Origin: Arthrinium phaeospermum
Lineage: Eukaryota > Ascomycota > Sordariomycetes > Amphisphaeriales > Apiosporaceae
DNA length: 64,000 bases
Assembly (NCBI GenBank): GCA_006503535.1
Contig: QYRS01000006.1
Coordinates: 62,001 to 126,000 of the forward strand
Direction of reading: 5' to 3'
The translations under genes were made by a program, and so were the position numbers. This document shows, piece by piece, positions 31,927-43,166 of the stretch. The notes under the pieces were generated by a model that was not told where the DNA came from, did not search any database, and was given only the letters and a program-made list of their open reading frames with translations. Within the stretch, counting starts at the first letter, position 1; every line of letters starts with the position of its first letter.

Positions 31927-32689
31927 TTTGTCGAGTTTATTTATCAAGAAAAGTGGTTGTAGAGAACGTAAGTGTTGGTGTCGCGAGAATTGCAGCTTTG
32001 ATTGACAAACCGCAACTGGTTTTTGTTTTTGGTGTTCAATTGAGACCCCACGTACTTATGCAGGCACTGACGTATGTACATCGACTCTTAAGGCTGAGCT
32101 GTAGTGGAGCAGGGGTTCATTACTAAGGACTCCAGCGCCTGGAAGATGCCTCTCTAAGTCCAATTGGAATTATGTTTCACAGTAGACAAGTTGCAGTTAC
32201 TTCTGGGTCTCTTTGTTGGGAGGTCTTAGATGCTATGGTGCCCGTCTCGGTTGAGACATGCCAAAGGCGACCATCGGCTTCCAACAAAAGCTGAAGGGAT
32301 CTGCCTGACCCGCGAATCTGGAAACTCCCCGAAGACGAGATCCAGGGGCCTACCTTGCACGTCTTCTTCTAGAAGGATGCGAAGACGAACAGGAACAATG
32401 CTTCGAATCTTCAAAGATCGCCGACAGATTGAGTTGAACGCTAGCCTCAATGGAGAGCTGGCTCCCCCGTCCACGTGCGCGTTTCATTCCAGCGGGTCAT
32501 GACGCCACGACTCGCGAATGTTCAGGGGTCGTGTCCATCGTCGCCAATCTCTCTCCATCTGCCGCCGCCCGTTGAAGATTTCCGTTGCCGCTAGTCAGGA
32601 CCAGCAAGCAACACATTCGCGTCAACGACTCAACGGCTCTCTCCCTTCATCCCAATTTAAGCCACTAATCATAATCATAATTAAAAAAG
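31927..32689. promoter_or_regulatory. Divergent upstream region of the phosphatase and the aldo-keto reductase
   Basis: 760 bases between divergent starts. An open frame at 32230-32502 has no domain. Presumed promoters only. Confidence 0.5.
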
Positions 32690-33727
32690 ATGGCGGCCCC
32701 AACTGCACGTTTCGTGCTCAACTGCGCCAAGGAATCGGCCGGCACCATTCCGCTCCCCAACCTGTGCATCGGTACCTGGGCCTGGGGCGACTCGGGCACC
32801 TGGAACAACAACACGGCCGCGGCCCGGGAGAACCTCAACGGCGCGTGGTCCGAGATGCGCAAGCAGGGCCTGCACTTCCTCGACACGGCCGAGGTCTACG
32901 GCCGCGGCGAGTCGGAGCGCATCATCGGGCAGCTGCGCCAGAAGAGCAAGGAGGAGCAGGACTTCGCCGACCGCCTCGTCCTCGCCACCAAGTTCCTGCC
33001 CATACCCTGGCCGCCGACGCGTTTGATGGTGGGCAAGGCCATCCCCGACGCTTGTCGCGAGAGCTTGAAGCGCCTCGGCGTTGAGCAGGTCGACCTGTAC
33101 CAGATCCACGGCCCCGTGCACGTCTTCAACTCCATCGACTCCGTCGCCGGCGGGCTGGCCAAGTGCGTCGAGCTGGGCCTGACCAAGGCCGTCGGCGTCA
33201 GCAACTACAGCCGCGACGAGATGATCCAGATGGACGAGGCCCTCAAGAAGCGCGGGCTGCGCCTCGCCAGCAACCAGGTCGAGTTCAGCCTGCTGCGCAC
33301 CCTGCCCGCGACGGCGACCCCCGCGACGGGCGGCGGCGTCTCCCTGCTGGACGAGTGCAAGAAGCGCGGCGTCGTGCTCATGGCCTACAGCCCGCTGGGC
33401 ATGGGCCGGCTCAGCGGCAAGTACTCGGCCGAGAACCCGCCCCCCTCGGGGCGGCGCTTCAGCAACTACCCGATGAAGCAGCTGTCGCCGCTGCTGGCGG
33501 TGCTGCACCGGGTGGCGGCGGCGCACGGCGTCAAGTGCAGCGCCGTGGCGCTCAAGTGGGTGATTCAGAAGGGGGCCATCCCGCTGGGCGGCGTCAAGAG
33601 CGCGGCGCAGGTCGAGGAGAATGCGCGCGCGGCTAGCGATGAGTGGACGCTGACGGAGGAGGAGATGCGCGAGCTCGAGGAGCATGCGATTCTGGGCAAG
33701 ACGAATGTGATGTGGCAGCACGGCTGA
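32690..33727 (+). CDS. Aldo-keto reductase
   Basis: Single exon, 345 aa. AKR fold signatures: LCIGTWAWGD, FLDTAEVYGRGESE (catalytic Asp and Tyr), LATKFLPIPW (Lys) and LYQIHGPVH (His). Later cues are VGVSNYS and PLGGVKSAAQVEEN near the C-terminus (NADPH-binding region). The catalytic tetrad Asp-Tyr-Lys-His is complete. The family reduces aldehydes and ketones with NADPH in the cytosol. It resembles the fungal/plant group that includes pyridoxal reductases, but substrate cannot be assigned from the sequence. It stands alone, convergent with the second HET gene. Confidence 0.9.
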   Translation: MAAPTARFVLNCAKESAGTIPLPNLCIGTWAWGDSGTWNNNTAAARENLNGAWSEMRKQGLHFLDTAEVYGRGESERIIGQLRQKSKEEQDFADRLVLATKFLPIPWPPTRLMVGKAIPDACRESLKRLGVEQVDLYQIHGPVHVFNSIDSVAGGLAKCVELGLTKAVGVSNYSRDEMIQMDEALKKRGLRLASNQVEFSLLRTLPATATPATGGGVSLLDECKKRGVVLMAYSPLGMGRLSGKYSAENPPPSGRRFSNYPMKQLSPLLAVLHRVAAAHGVKCSAVALKWVIQKGAIPLGGVKSAAQVEENARAASDEWTLTEEEMRELEEHAILGKTNVMWQHG

Positions 33728-33875
33728 GGGGGAGAACGAAGCTATGTCGGAACATGCCGTTATTGTTGCTCGGTGTAATGAAATGCTACGAAAAACCTAG
33801 CTTAGTATACTTCTCATACCCATCACATAACCCAAAGAAACCAACCATGTACTCTATAGCCTTGCAGTAACGCAA

Positions 33876-35534
33876 CTATCGAATCAAGAAACGTTTCCTA
33901 GGTCCCGGGGGGCCGTTCTCTCCTATGGCTTTATAGCTGCCATCGTCTGGGAAAAACTTCACATGACCTAGGAAATATGCTCCTTCGTCTTTGACCGATC
34001 TGAAGTTATACCAGGACAAGTCCTGGGACCCGAGACCCGCACCAATAGGGCAATAACCCACAACCTCGAACATAGCTTCTGTCATGTCACATTCTCGAAG
34101 TATGAAATTCCGGCAGCCCGGCTCCAGAGAGACAAACAGGTCTCCCTCCTTCGCATCACCCCTATAATCCCATTCAAAGTAACCATTTGCCTGTTTTTTC
34201 CCGTCCTTTGAACGTAAGAGCCCATGCTTTACAAGCGTAGGCCAAGCCCGAGAACCATATATTCCGTCGTCCTTCTTCTCAGGGTGGTCTTCCGGTGTGT
34301 CTTTGACTAAGAATCTCGCATCCTTTTTCCTTTGTCGTAAAGTTCCCCATACCGTCCCATACAGGACAAGAGGCCTCGGTGTGACGGGCGGGTGTGGGAC
34401 CAAGGCGGAGCCAATGGAATCAAGCGGCGCGGACACGCCGGCATCCCTTATGGGGTTCTCGGCCTCAAACCATTCCACAGGTCCGCTGTCGCTCTCACGT
34501 AGAGCTGCCTCGAATTTGTAAGCGTAATAAGAGGGCCATTGGATACGTGGCCAATCGAGTGCATGAGCCTTGTCGTCCTGCAGCGCGCACAGCTCGAGGA
34601 TACGCACATCCCGGTTTTCCCGGATGAGGACCCGCATGACATCGCCGCAGACCTCCTCGTACGACTTGTTGTAGTCAATGGGTACGAGTTCCGTGTCGTT
34701 ATCGGGAGTCATGATCATGCCAAGAACAGAGTAGACGTGATCATGGGGCACAGAGGCTTGAAATGCCGACCCCTTGTACAACAATTCAAGCAATCGTCTT
34801 GGACGCCAGTCAAGTCGGTGGTTTCGAAGCCCATTGTACGTTTCGCTGAGCAGGTACACGTTCAGCACCGCTGTATCGCTGTGCCTGACACTGCCCTTGA
34901 AGTCTTTGATAAATATCTCCCAAGGGACGGAGAAGCCAGCCAAGCAGACTTCCAACTTTCTCGCCGCGTATACCTCTTGGCGGACCCAGGTCCGTTGGAA
35001 CCAGGAGCACCCTAGGATGTGGTCCCATGCTCTTTGGCTGTGCCTTGAGCAAGCCAGCATTTCGGCCTGACTCAATCCGCACGTCTCGTTGCACCGTAGT
35101 ATAATTTGCTCTAATACGCCTGTCGCATCGCCGAGCCAGACGAAGACAGTACTGGCTTTGGAATAGATACTCTTCATGCGGGGGATCTGGAAGGCCTTTT
35201 CCACGTTGTCCTGCTGGTTGATGCAGATGAAGTCGACCCAGACATATCGGTCACGGTCAGGTCTCCGGAGCCATCTGAGCGCCGCGGCAAGGTTGCCTCG
35301 CAGGAGGAGCTCGGTGCCGTTGCAAGTACATGGGACGGAAGCTGGTGCGCTGCCCCAGGCGTACGAAAGTGCATCATACTTGACCAGCCGCTCCTCATCA
35401 ACCACTACCTCGTCATCGAAATCGACCAAGGTGGCGGTTACGAGACCGAGTTCCAGACGGGCGTTGCGGTCTGCATTCGGCTTAATAACGGTGAGGCGGG
35501 TTTGCCATTTGTGGATCGTCTTATACAGAGGCAT
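33876..35534 (-). CDS. HET-domain protein 2
   Basis: Start chosen at ATG 35534 (two codons inside the open frame, which opens at a TTG); 552 aa, one exon. HET motifs: YDALSYAWGS near residue 50, then RYVWVDFICINQQD, RMKSIYSKASTVFVWLGD and SWFQRTWVRQEVYAAR. A long C-terminal region without recognised domain follows. This belongs to the larger class of HET proteins with the L/ALSYxWG opening and ICINQ motif, distinct from the HET-E-like first gene at 25.4 kb. It acts, by family, in allorecognition-linked cell death; specific partner unknown. Confidence 0.9.
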   Translation of the reverse strand: MPLYKTIHKWQTRLTVIKPNADRNARLELGLVTATLVDFDDEVVVDEERLVKYDALSYAWGSAPASVPCTCNGTELLLRGNLAAALRWLRRPDRDRYVWVDFICINQQDNVEKAFQIPRMKSIYSKASTVFVWLGDATGVLEQIILRCNETCGLSQAEMLACSRHSQRAWDHILGCSWFQRTWVRQEVYAARKLEVCLAGFSVPWEIFIKDFKGSVRHSDTAVLNVYLLSETYNGLRNHRLDWRPRRLLELLYKGSAFQASVPHDHVYSVLGMIMTPDNDTELVPIDYNKSYEEVCGDVMRVLIRENRDVRILELCALQDDKAHALDWPRIQWPSYYAYKFEAALRESDSGPVEWFEAENPIRDAGVSAPLDSIGSALVPHPPVTPRPLVLYGTVWGTLRQRKKDARFLVKDTPEDHPEKKDDGIYGSRAWPTLVKHGLLRSKDGKKQANGYFEWDYRGDAKEGDLFVSLEPGCRNFILRECDMTEAMFEVVGYCPIGAGLGSQDLSWYNFRSVKDEGAYFLGHVKFFPDDGSYKAIGENGPPGPRKRFLIR

Positions 35535-36477
35535 ATTCAAAGTTCAAAGTTGAAGCGTGATGGGTAAATAATTATCAAGGAGAGTTTGAATCAATCTCGG
35601 ATGCATCCAATTGCGAGTAACGTAAGGATGGGGGTCATCTGACCCATAGCGGTTAGCAATGGCAAAAAAAACCGATTGCTTATGCTACGTCCAAGAAAGG
35701 TGGCGTTGGACAGGAAAGCCATTGAGCTACAATTGCGGCATGAGCGGCAAATGCACTAGCCAATACCTATCCCGGCGACCTTGGTGCTGACTTGAACTTG
35801 CATACACCAGAACCAATAGCAACGCTCAGAGGTGCGAATGCCAGGCCAGACGTTTGATTGGCGGTCGTTGCTGCCTCAGGCTGTACGCAACAACTCGCCC
35901 ACAGCGTTTCTGTGTCGCGCATCTCTCGTCGAGCTGCCAGTAGGAGCAAGAAACCCTGTAGAATGTATGCGTTATAACGAAGCTATTTCTATCAATACCA
36001 TTGACAATATCTAGGTCTATGAGTGCAAGAGGCCACGGCCGGTGATGGGAGATGAGAAAGTAACTTCATAAAGAAGGCATAATGCCAAATGTAGCAAGAC
36101 AATAAGATCAGGACTAGAGTCACGGGCAAATGGACAGTCTAGTCAACCAAGAAGTAAAGGACAGAGCTCGGCATGTCCAAAAAGTTTTGCCAGAACCATG
36201 GTGCGTTGAATACTTTCATGTAGGTTCTGTACCTGAGCGGTTTCCCTTGAGAAGGTTTCCACCCATGCGGGTTCATGAGAAGGTATTCCGACCTGACTAT
36301 TACCATCGTTAATAATCCCAAGCATGGTACTTTAATTTCTTTGGAGCTGAAGGCCGCCTTTGATTTTAAAAACATCACCCATTCCCGTCAAATCCCAGAC
36401 ACGTGGCGACCCCCTGAGTTCAGACAGCGCTGCAATCTTCAACAGAAACACCTCCCCCAACAGGACCGAAACCCACC
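35535..36477. promoter_or_regulatory. Intergenic, 0.9 kb, divergent
   Basis: Between HET gene 2 and the first 2EXR gene, transcribed apart. Short frames only, no domains. Presumed promoters. Confidence 0.5.
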
Positions 36478-37593
36478 ATGAGCTCCCAACCATCTGCACG
36501 CGACACTCTGGACGACACCACAGAAAATGTGGTGCCAAGAGCCGACGCTGCTGAGCAGCCCTTTGCTCTCATGAGACTGCCGCCCGAGCTGCGCAACGAA
36601 ATCTGGGCCTTCGCCCTCCCGACCGACCGCGTCCTCCTAGCCTGCATAAAATACGATGCCCTGCGCCCGCTCCCTATCCCCGTCCTCGCTTGGGTGTGCC
36701 GCGAGTCCCGCGACATTGCCCTGCGGCACGGGCGCTACCACTCAATCGGCAGCATCCGTGACCCATCCCGGCGAAGATGGACGTGGTTCTCCCCCGACTT
36801 GGACCGGGTCATGCTGAGCTTTGGACACCGCCAAAACGCCAAGTTCCTGTGCAGCTGGTCCAGCGCCCTGGCCCCCGACGTGCGCCACGTGCTCGTGCAG
36901 GACACGTATACTTACGAACACCAGTGGGACCAGCTGAGCGACGTCCTGCTCCGGGCCTGGTCGAGACGGCTGGACCTCCAGCCGGCTGACATTGCCCTTT
37001 ACCCAAACATACGAAGTATCGGCGTGATCCAGTCGGGAGTATTCATCGAGAAGGGGAGCGATTGGAACCGTTGGGACGACACCAAGAATTTTTTCGCGAC
37101 CGGCATCACCCGGCGGCTCCGGCCTCACGAGCCGACGGGCACCCATCCGGGACAGTCCGCCGTCTGCAGCTGCTGCGAAGGCCCAGAAAAGCCGCCGGCC
37201 AACCGACACTGGCTACCGGACCTGGCGCGGCCCTACAACTCCAAGAGCCTGTGGCGGATGCTGAGGCTGTGGTTCGAGATGCAACATAACCGATTGACGC
37301 CCGATACCGCTCTCTCCAATGCGCCGCCCATGGATACCGCCTGGGTCACCCAGACCAAGCGCCGGGCGCCCCACGTCTATCCGGCCGAGATGACCGGGTA
37401 CGGCGACCGGCACCTACGGGCAACCCCGGGACCGCGCTGCATGCATATGAGCGGCGCCATGTACGATTGGGTGAAGGGGGAGGACCTCCTCGAGCGGCTT
37501 GTGGGCGACCCCGGTGACGTGGATGTCGATCAGCAGCAGGTTGCGGAACCCACTGGGCCTTGGCCACCTCCCGCCGTTGTCCCTACAGCCTGA
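36478..37593 (+). CDS. 2EXR-domain protein 1
   Basis: One exon, 371 aa. The domain opens with FALMRLPPELRNEIWAFAL, the hallmark 2EXR start, followed by LAWVCRESRDIALRHG. Later segments TWFSPDLDRV, DVRHVLV and NIRSIGVIQSG are shared with the gene at 38.0 kb on the other strand. A CSCC cluster occurs mid-protein. No signal peptide or membrane segment. Proteins with this domain are abundant in filamentous fungi and largely uncharacterised; no function is proposed. GC-rich relative to its partner at 38.0 kb. Confidence 0.8.
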   Translation: MSSQPSARDTLDDTTENVVPRADAAEQPFALMRLPPELRNEIWAFALPTDRVLLACIKYDALRPLPIPVLAWVCRESRDIALRHGRYHSIGSIRDPSRRRWTWFSPDLDRVMLSFGHRQNAKFLCSWSSALAPDVRHVLVQDTYTYEHQWDQLSDVLLRAWSRRLDLQPADIALYPNIRSIGVIQSGVFIEKGSDWNRWDDTKNFFATGITRRLRPHEPTGTHPGQSAVCSCCEGPEKPPANRHWLPDLARPYNSKSLWRMLRLWFEMQHNRLTPDTALSNAPPMDTAWVTQTKRRAPHVYPAEMTGYGDRHLRATPGPRCMHMSGAMYDWVKGEDLLERLVGDPGDVDVDQQQVAEPTGPWPPPAVVPTA

Positions 37594-38019
37594 TAGTGAT
37601 GTAGGTGGCTCAGCCATCGCGATAAATGAGAATGTCTAGCGGTGGCAAAGCAGTCCGACCGTGCGACAGATTCGGCTACATGCGCTTTCAGTTCGAAGAT
37701 GCTAGTATCAACCATATGCTGTCAGTCACGTTCATTTGTCGGGGAACTGCTAAACCATTGGCAGCTATTTTGTGGACGATATCTAGTAGGTCATCGAGGT
37801 CCTAACAACCACATGCAGAGGCCTTACAATCTACGTCAATGGGAACACTGAGCGACTGGGGGGTGTACTCAATCTTATTTCATCTAGCTCTTACTCAATA
37901 CAATGATTGTTTCACTGACTACTTCACTACTCTATCAATCGATTGTTCTGGCCAATTCTGAGTGTTCCTGTGCAGTCCGATCGCAAGACCATGTACACAA
38001 GTCTGTCATGGCTGTCTGC
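37594..38019. other. Intergenic between convergent 2EXR genes
   Basis: About 430 bases, AT-rich, between the two stops. Nothing recognised. Confidence 0.5.
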
Positions 38020-39159
38020 TCAAGTGGCTGCGTCCACGTCCGCGTCCGCGTCCACGTCCGCATCAGCCAGTGCTTGATCTCCGAAGGTGTCGACGAGAAA
38101 CGCTTGCATAGCGTGATGCTGAAGCTGTCTGAGCTCGTCTTCTTTGAAGTCGGGATGATCCACAACTTCCAGGATTTTGTTGCCATGTGCGAGGAGAACA
38201 GCAGGATAAACGAAGGGAGCTTGGTCTTTTACCTGGTTCATCCATGGGAACTTATCTGGACCCCATTGTATGCCCCCTGGCACCCTCGGCAGAGTAGTTG
38301 GTGTCATTGAAAAACGTTGATAGAACCAGAGCTTCCAGATCGCCCGTAAGTGCTCCTTCTCTCGCTGCCATGCGTATCGGGAATGAGCCATTCTCCAGTC
38401 TACAGACTGGCCCGTCCAGTTGCTAGGATAGCTGCGCAAGAAGGTGTTTTTGGGGACCGCATCCATGATCCGTGACTCTGTTTCGATCTCATGAATGAGG
38501 GTGAAGGCCTGGAAACGAACATTCTGCACTAGCTGCTCCAGTGAATAGTAGTTCCATGTGCTAACAGATGCTAGGACGGCTTCCTGTATAATCCCGACGC
38601 TTTGCAGGTTGGGGAATACTTTGATACTGGGATAGAGTGTGACCCGCCGGCATGTAGCCCAGGAGTCGTCAATGGAATATCCCTTGAAATGGTTGTGGGA
38701 CGAAGCCAGGACATGCCGTACGTCATTGACAAGAGATTCCGCCAAGAGCTTCAGCTTTCTTCCGATCCCATAAGCACTCCTGAGTTGGAAAGTCCAGGCC
38801 GCATCCAGTGCAACGCGATCGAATTCCGGTGAGAACCAGGTCCATTTGTCCCCTACGCGGTACACATGACCGTACTGGAAAGCAATTGTGCGCGATTCAT
38901 GGCAGGTCCACGCCATAGCCGGGGGTGGTATCGTAACGATGGCCTCCTTGCGGTCGCTGATCATCAACACGTTGCGCTCGTTCGATGCTGCCAACTTCCA
39001 TATCTGAATTCTTAGCTCGGGCGGCAGCTTGTTGAAGTTGCAGGGTTCGTCGGCGGGGTCGGTTGAAGGCGACATGGTGGCTTGGTACAAGACAAAGGAC
39101 AATTCTGGGGTGGGAAGATGTTGGTTAAGATGTTGGCATCGACAGATTGTGGATGACAT
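38020..39159 (-). CDS. 2EXR-domain protein 2
   Basis: One exon, 379 aa from ATG 39159; a second Met at 39075 (28 codons in) could be the true start. NFNKLPPELRIQIWKLAA begins the domain, then AWTCHESRTIAFQYG, TWFSPEFDRV, DVRHVLA and NLQSVGIIQEA. These parallel the first 2EXR protein segment by segment, including QAPFVYPAVL against RAPHVYPAEM, so the two are diverged copies in inverted, tail-to-tail order. The C-terminus is an Asp-Ala/Val repeat (about ten residues) produced by a hexanucleotide array. No function is known. Confidence 0.8.
   Translation of the reverse strand: MSSTICRCQHLNQHLPTPELSFVLYQATMSPSTDPADEPCNFNKLPPELRIQIWKLAASNERNVLMISDRKEAIVTIPPPAMAWTCHESRTIAFQYGHVYRVGDKWTWFSPEFDRVALDAAWTFQLRSAYGIGRKLKLLAESLVNDVRHVLASSHNHFKGYSIDDSWATCRRVTLYPSIKVFPNLQSVGIIQEAVLASVSTWNYYSLEQLVQNVRFQAFTLIHEIETESRIMDAVPKNTFLRSYPSNWTGQSVDWRMAHSRYAWQREKEHLRAIWKLWFYQRFSMTPTTLPRVPGGIQWGPDKFPWMNQVKDQAPFVYPAVLLAHGNKILEVVDHPDFKEDELRQLQHHAMQAFLVDTFGDQALADADVDADADVDAAT
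38031..38060 (-). repeat. Hexanucleotide repeat encoding Asp-Ala/Val
   Basis: CGTCCR units in tandem at the 3' end of the second 2EXR gene give alternating Asp and Ala/Val codons. Likely polymorphic. Confidence 0.7.
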
Positions 39160-40454
39160 GTGTCAAAGAACTCAGAGAATCACACAGCATGAACCAATGC
39201 GAACGTACCTAAATGATTGTTGATGAGAAGGTTCAATCCATCCTTTTGTCGGAGGAGATGTGAAAGGTTTGCTGTGTTGATGAAAGACCAGAAATCCCGG
39301 CGAGAACCAGAAAACGGCGTGGCTGTGGTTTGCTGCACTTCAGAAGATGAGCAAGGTCGTGCGTGAAATGTCAAGATCACCAACTGGTAATGTGGTGAAG
39401 GTGAGTGACAGGTGGCAGATACTCTCGAGAACAAAGGTGTGCCGTGCCGCTTTTTCGACGCAGCTTCAGAATCGCGAAGGGAAAATGAATGTATCGAACT
39501 GCAAGACCAGCAATCCAGGCGAGAGGGCCAGAGAACAGTGTGACTGGGGCCTACTGGCAACCTGAAGGGGAAAATGTGATGTGAAAATCGGTAGCTGAAC
39601 CAGCGTATGTTGTGACAATGATCAGAGCAATAGGGGAGATACACTTCAGAACAATTCTGTATGGTTCAACTTGGTGAAGCAGCTTCAGAATTGTGAGAAG
39701 GAAAAAAGAGGGTGTCAGGCTTGGATTGGGAGGAGCGACGATGAGGACGTGATTGAGATCGAGAACGTGCTGTGTGCAAACGTTGGAGACGCGATGAAGA
39801 GACAGCCGCTGGATCCCCAGGAAATGAATAATCCTGATGACTTTTGGTTGTCAAAGAGATGAGTGTAGGAGTTGACAGTTGATGGACGTGGGTTGTGGTT
39901 TCCAGGATGGTGTGCAGTCCAATTCACGACGAGAGCAATTGAATGCAAGCAAGCAGCTGGGTCACTATAGCTCAAGCAGCTACCACTACCACTTCACCAT
40001 CACCTCACAGCCTTTATAATTAAGAAATGGATTCTAGGCAATCACACCTTCTTACTCTAGCCGTCACACCAAATGATTTCGGCAATTTGAGAGGACTGGA
40101 TAATTCCCATATTACTCCAGAGTCACCTTCATCATCTCCTCAAGGCAAGGCTTGTCCCCTAGAGGAATGATGCTGATGCCGTGAGTCAATCACAACATTG
40201 AATATCTGCCACGTATGTCCCGATTCTTTCCCTGCAACTGATGATTTCACTAGGATGTAGAGCTTATAACGTTTCGACGAAAATAGAAACGTTTATTCTA
40301 CAAGTAAAATACTTCTTACACAAAAATTGCCATTCACCCAAGGCCACCATGCCCACTATCACACCCAATCCCAAAACATCACCTCTTCTCCAAAAAGAAC
40401 AAACATCAACGAGCAGAATACCCGCCAACACCCGTGGTAACAACCACCGCCCCC
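39160..40454. other. Intergenic, 1.3 kb
   Basis: Between the 2EXR gene start and the end of the FAD oxidase. Short frames at 39180-39644 (minus) and 39671-39862 (plus) show no domain. No repeats noticed. This gap is a plausible left border of the tailoring cluster. Confidence 0.5.
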
Positions 40455-42259
40455 TCAAGAGTCCCGAATCAGAGGCACGTAGTACCGGAACTTGTTGTTG
40501 GGGTCGTACGCCTTCTTCAGGCCCCGCAGCTTCTCGAGGCGCCAGGGCTCGTAGCCGTAGATGGACTCGAGCGACTCGTCGCCGAGGCCGTAGTTGACGT
40601 AGGTGGTGGGCCGCCGCGTCGGCTGGCCCTGGTTCCACAGGTCGACCGCCTCCCGGCCCCACTGCACGGCCGCGTCGTCGAGGGTGGCGTTGGGGGCGTA
40701 GTTGACCGAGATTTGCCTGGAAGCGACACAGTTAGTTAAAATTTCGAGCATTCTAAATTATGGGACGGGATATGCTGAAAACTTACACGAGAAGGTAGTC
40801 GTCCCGCATGGGAAACGCCGACGAGGCCGGGTCCCGGCTGACGACGCCGCCGACGCCGTAGCTCTCCATGACGAAGAAGGTGCCGGCGAGGCCCGGGTAG
40901 GCGGCCGTCTTGTCGACGAAGTGGTCGAAGATCTGGCGCTGGGTGGTGACGTTGTACTCCTGGAGGCCCGCGGTGCCGACGACGTGGTTCATGCCCTTGG
41001 CGCACAGGGGGTCGTCGAGGCCCGTGCCCGTCGCGGGCAGGATCTCGGGGTACGGCAGGTCGGCCTCGGTCACGTTGACGGGGCCCAGGGCGTCGAAGGG
41101 GGCCAGCTTGGCCTCGACGTCGCTCTTGGGGCCGATGTAGGAGAAGTCCCACTGGATCACGGGCTGTTTGTGCGTTATTAGTATCATTGGCAAAAGAAAC
41201 AGAACAGCAGAAACGTGGGCGGGCCTACCTTGGTCGTATCGAAGGCCTGGTTCCAGAAGTAGAAGCCAAAGTTCAGCATATGCTCCGGCTTCTCCCTGTC
41301 CTCGTCGACCACGTTCAGCAGCTCGAACAGCTTCTCCAGCTTGTCCTGGGTGAAGATGTAGGTCTTGTGGTACCACGTGTCGGGGCCGCGGGGGTAGATC
41401 TTGAGCTCGAAGCTGGTGACGGCGGCAAAGTTGTGGCCCGCGCCCTGCATGGCCCAGAAGAGGTCCGCGTGCGACTGCTCCGAGACGGTGATGGCGGTCC
41501 CGTTGGCCAGCACGGCGTTGATCTTGATCATGTTGTCGCTGATGAGGCCGTGCTTGTTCTGCATCCGCCCGTGGCCGCCGCCGAGGCCGGGGCCCAGCAT
41601 GCCGACGCAGGCGCAACTGCCCGTGGCTAGTAGAGGAGTGCATGTTAGTTGAGGAAGGTAGCTGCAGGTCATTGGGGTACTCACTCGTCACGTATCCCCT
41701 CTCCCAGAGGTAGTCGATGACTTGCTGGTCAAAGGTGCCCCCCTGAAACAGGCCATACGTGCCGTCTTCGCTGATGGTGATGTTGCGAAGGAGGCCCACG
41801 TCGATCTGAATGCCATTGAAGGTTCCTTGAGATACCGGCAGGCCGTGGCCGCGGTTCACCACGTAGAATTCGACACTGTTGCGGTCGGCGTAGGATATCT
41901 AGTCAGTTTATTAGCCAACGGGATCTATAGAATATGTCGAGAGTAAGTCCGCAGAGAATGGCTAAACTTACAACAGCCGGGACATCCTCCTCTTTGCCGA
42001 CCTGGACAACGAGCTGAATCTTGGGGGGCATGTAGGCCTGATATCTCTGGGTGAGGTTCTGGAACGCAGGGTCGTTGGGCCCGTAGATGTGGGCATCAGA
42101 AGAGACCAGGGCGCCCAGCTCGCGCTGGACCTGGTCCATCGTGATGTCGGCGCGAGTCTGGAGACAAAGACCATCAGGGCAGGACGGGCGAGGCAGCGCG
42201 GCTGCTAGCGAAGGCAAGGCGGCCAGGCCGCAAGCGACGAGGGAGTTGAGGCGAACCAT
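40455..42259 (-). CDS. Secreted BBE-type FAD-linked oxidoreductase
   Basis: Five exons (42259-41972, 41898-41685, 41626-41229, 41163-40787, 40716-40455) give 512 aa in phase. A signal peptide (MVRLNSLVACGLAALPSLAAA) is followed by the FAD-binding type 4 domain: VVNRGHGLPV has the candidate His for covalent flavin. TGSCACVGMLGPGLGGGHG has a candidate second attachment at Cys. The C-terminus has the BBE motif (YVNYGLGDES, then YDPNNKFRY). Members oxidise alcohols, C-N or C-C bonds with O2. In salicyl-alcohol and related polyketide clusters an enzyme of this family oxidises a cyclic intermediate or alcohol; the reaction here is inferred. It begins the 40-64 kb tailoring group. Confidence 0.88.
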
Positions 42260-43166
42260 CTTTGCAAGTGCTGCTGTTTGTCGGTGAGGACTGATCTATC
42301 CAGAATCTCAAGAACCGATTGCCAACTCGTCTCTATTTGTATCTGAGGGATCATCATCATCAAAGGTATGTCTGCCTGTGCTGATGGATACTCACAGCAT
42401 CATCTATCCCGCTTCGCCGCCCAACCCGTGCCATCATTCTCACCCGAGCCCACAGAGTGGCCCTCCTCCTGACTACCAACATCCCGCAAGTCAGCTCGTC
42501 AGAGGGGCGTCCACATCGTCACCTCGTCACCACCCAAGGCCAAAGCCGAGATGGGCTGAGGATCCTGTAGGATTTGCATCGCCTGACCCATCTGGGATAG
42601 CCGGCTCCATGAGAGTCCTGTCGCCTGCTACAGGGCTGACTTGGCGACGAACCGCGGTTAAAAATAGGGATGCGAACCCACGTGGCTTGGAAGTGCCCAT
42701 CATCCTATTGGCCACAGGGTGGGCGCTTATCGCTAAGCTGACCAGTGGCGGTTCATTTAGATGAGACTGATGATCACAATTAATACTCCGTTCGGTTAGG
42801 TTCAAAATACAGATCCAGGGACCCGGGGACACGGGACGAGGGCTGAATTCAATATTGTTTTGGGCGAAGATGTACAGGGGGCCACTAAGATCGCGTTAGG
42901 TCCAATAACATCGTCTTGATGTATTATTCATGGAAAGCATCAAGCTAGTATGGCAACGAACGGAGGTTTACATGAGATTGGCAAGTTGGGACCCGATTGC
43001 ATTACACTTGTGGTAATTACTACTTCTGCAGAGGTTGACAGAGAACATTAGCATTGACGGGGTTCAGCACGATCCCAACCCTGATCGTCGGTGGGTGTGC
43101 ATACGTCTTGCATGAACCCCTCGCTGGGCAGGTCGCTTGGTTGGCAAACTTTGTGCCGAGGTCCCA
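42260..43166. other. Intergenic, 0.9 kb, upstream of the FAD oxidase
   Basis: The promoter of the FAD oxidase, then the 3' side of the AflR-like gene. Short frames on both strands have no domain. Confidence 0.5.

Noticed and set aside
32681..33721. A long open frame antisense to the aldo-keto reductase
   Set aside because: Shadow of a GC-rich gene; no domain, while the plus strand has the full catalytic tetrad.
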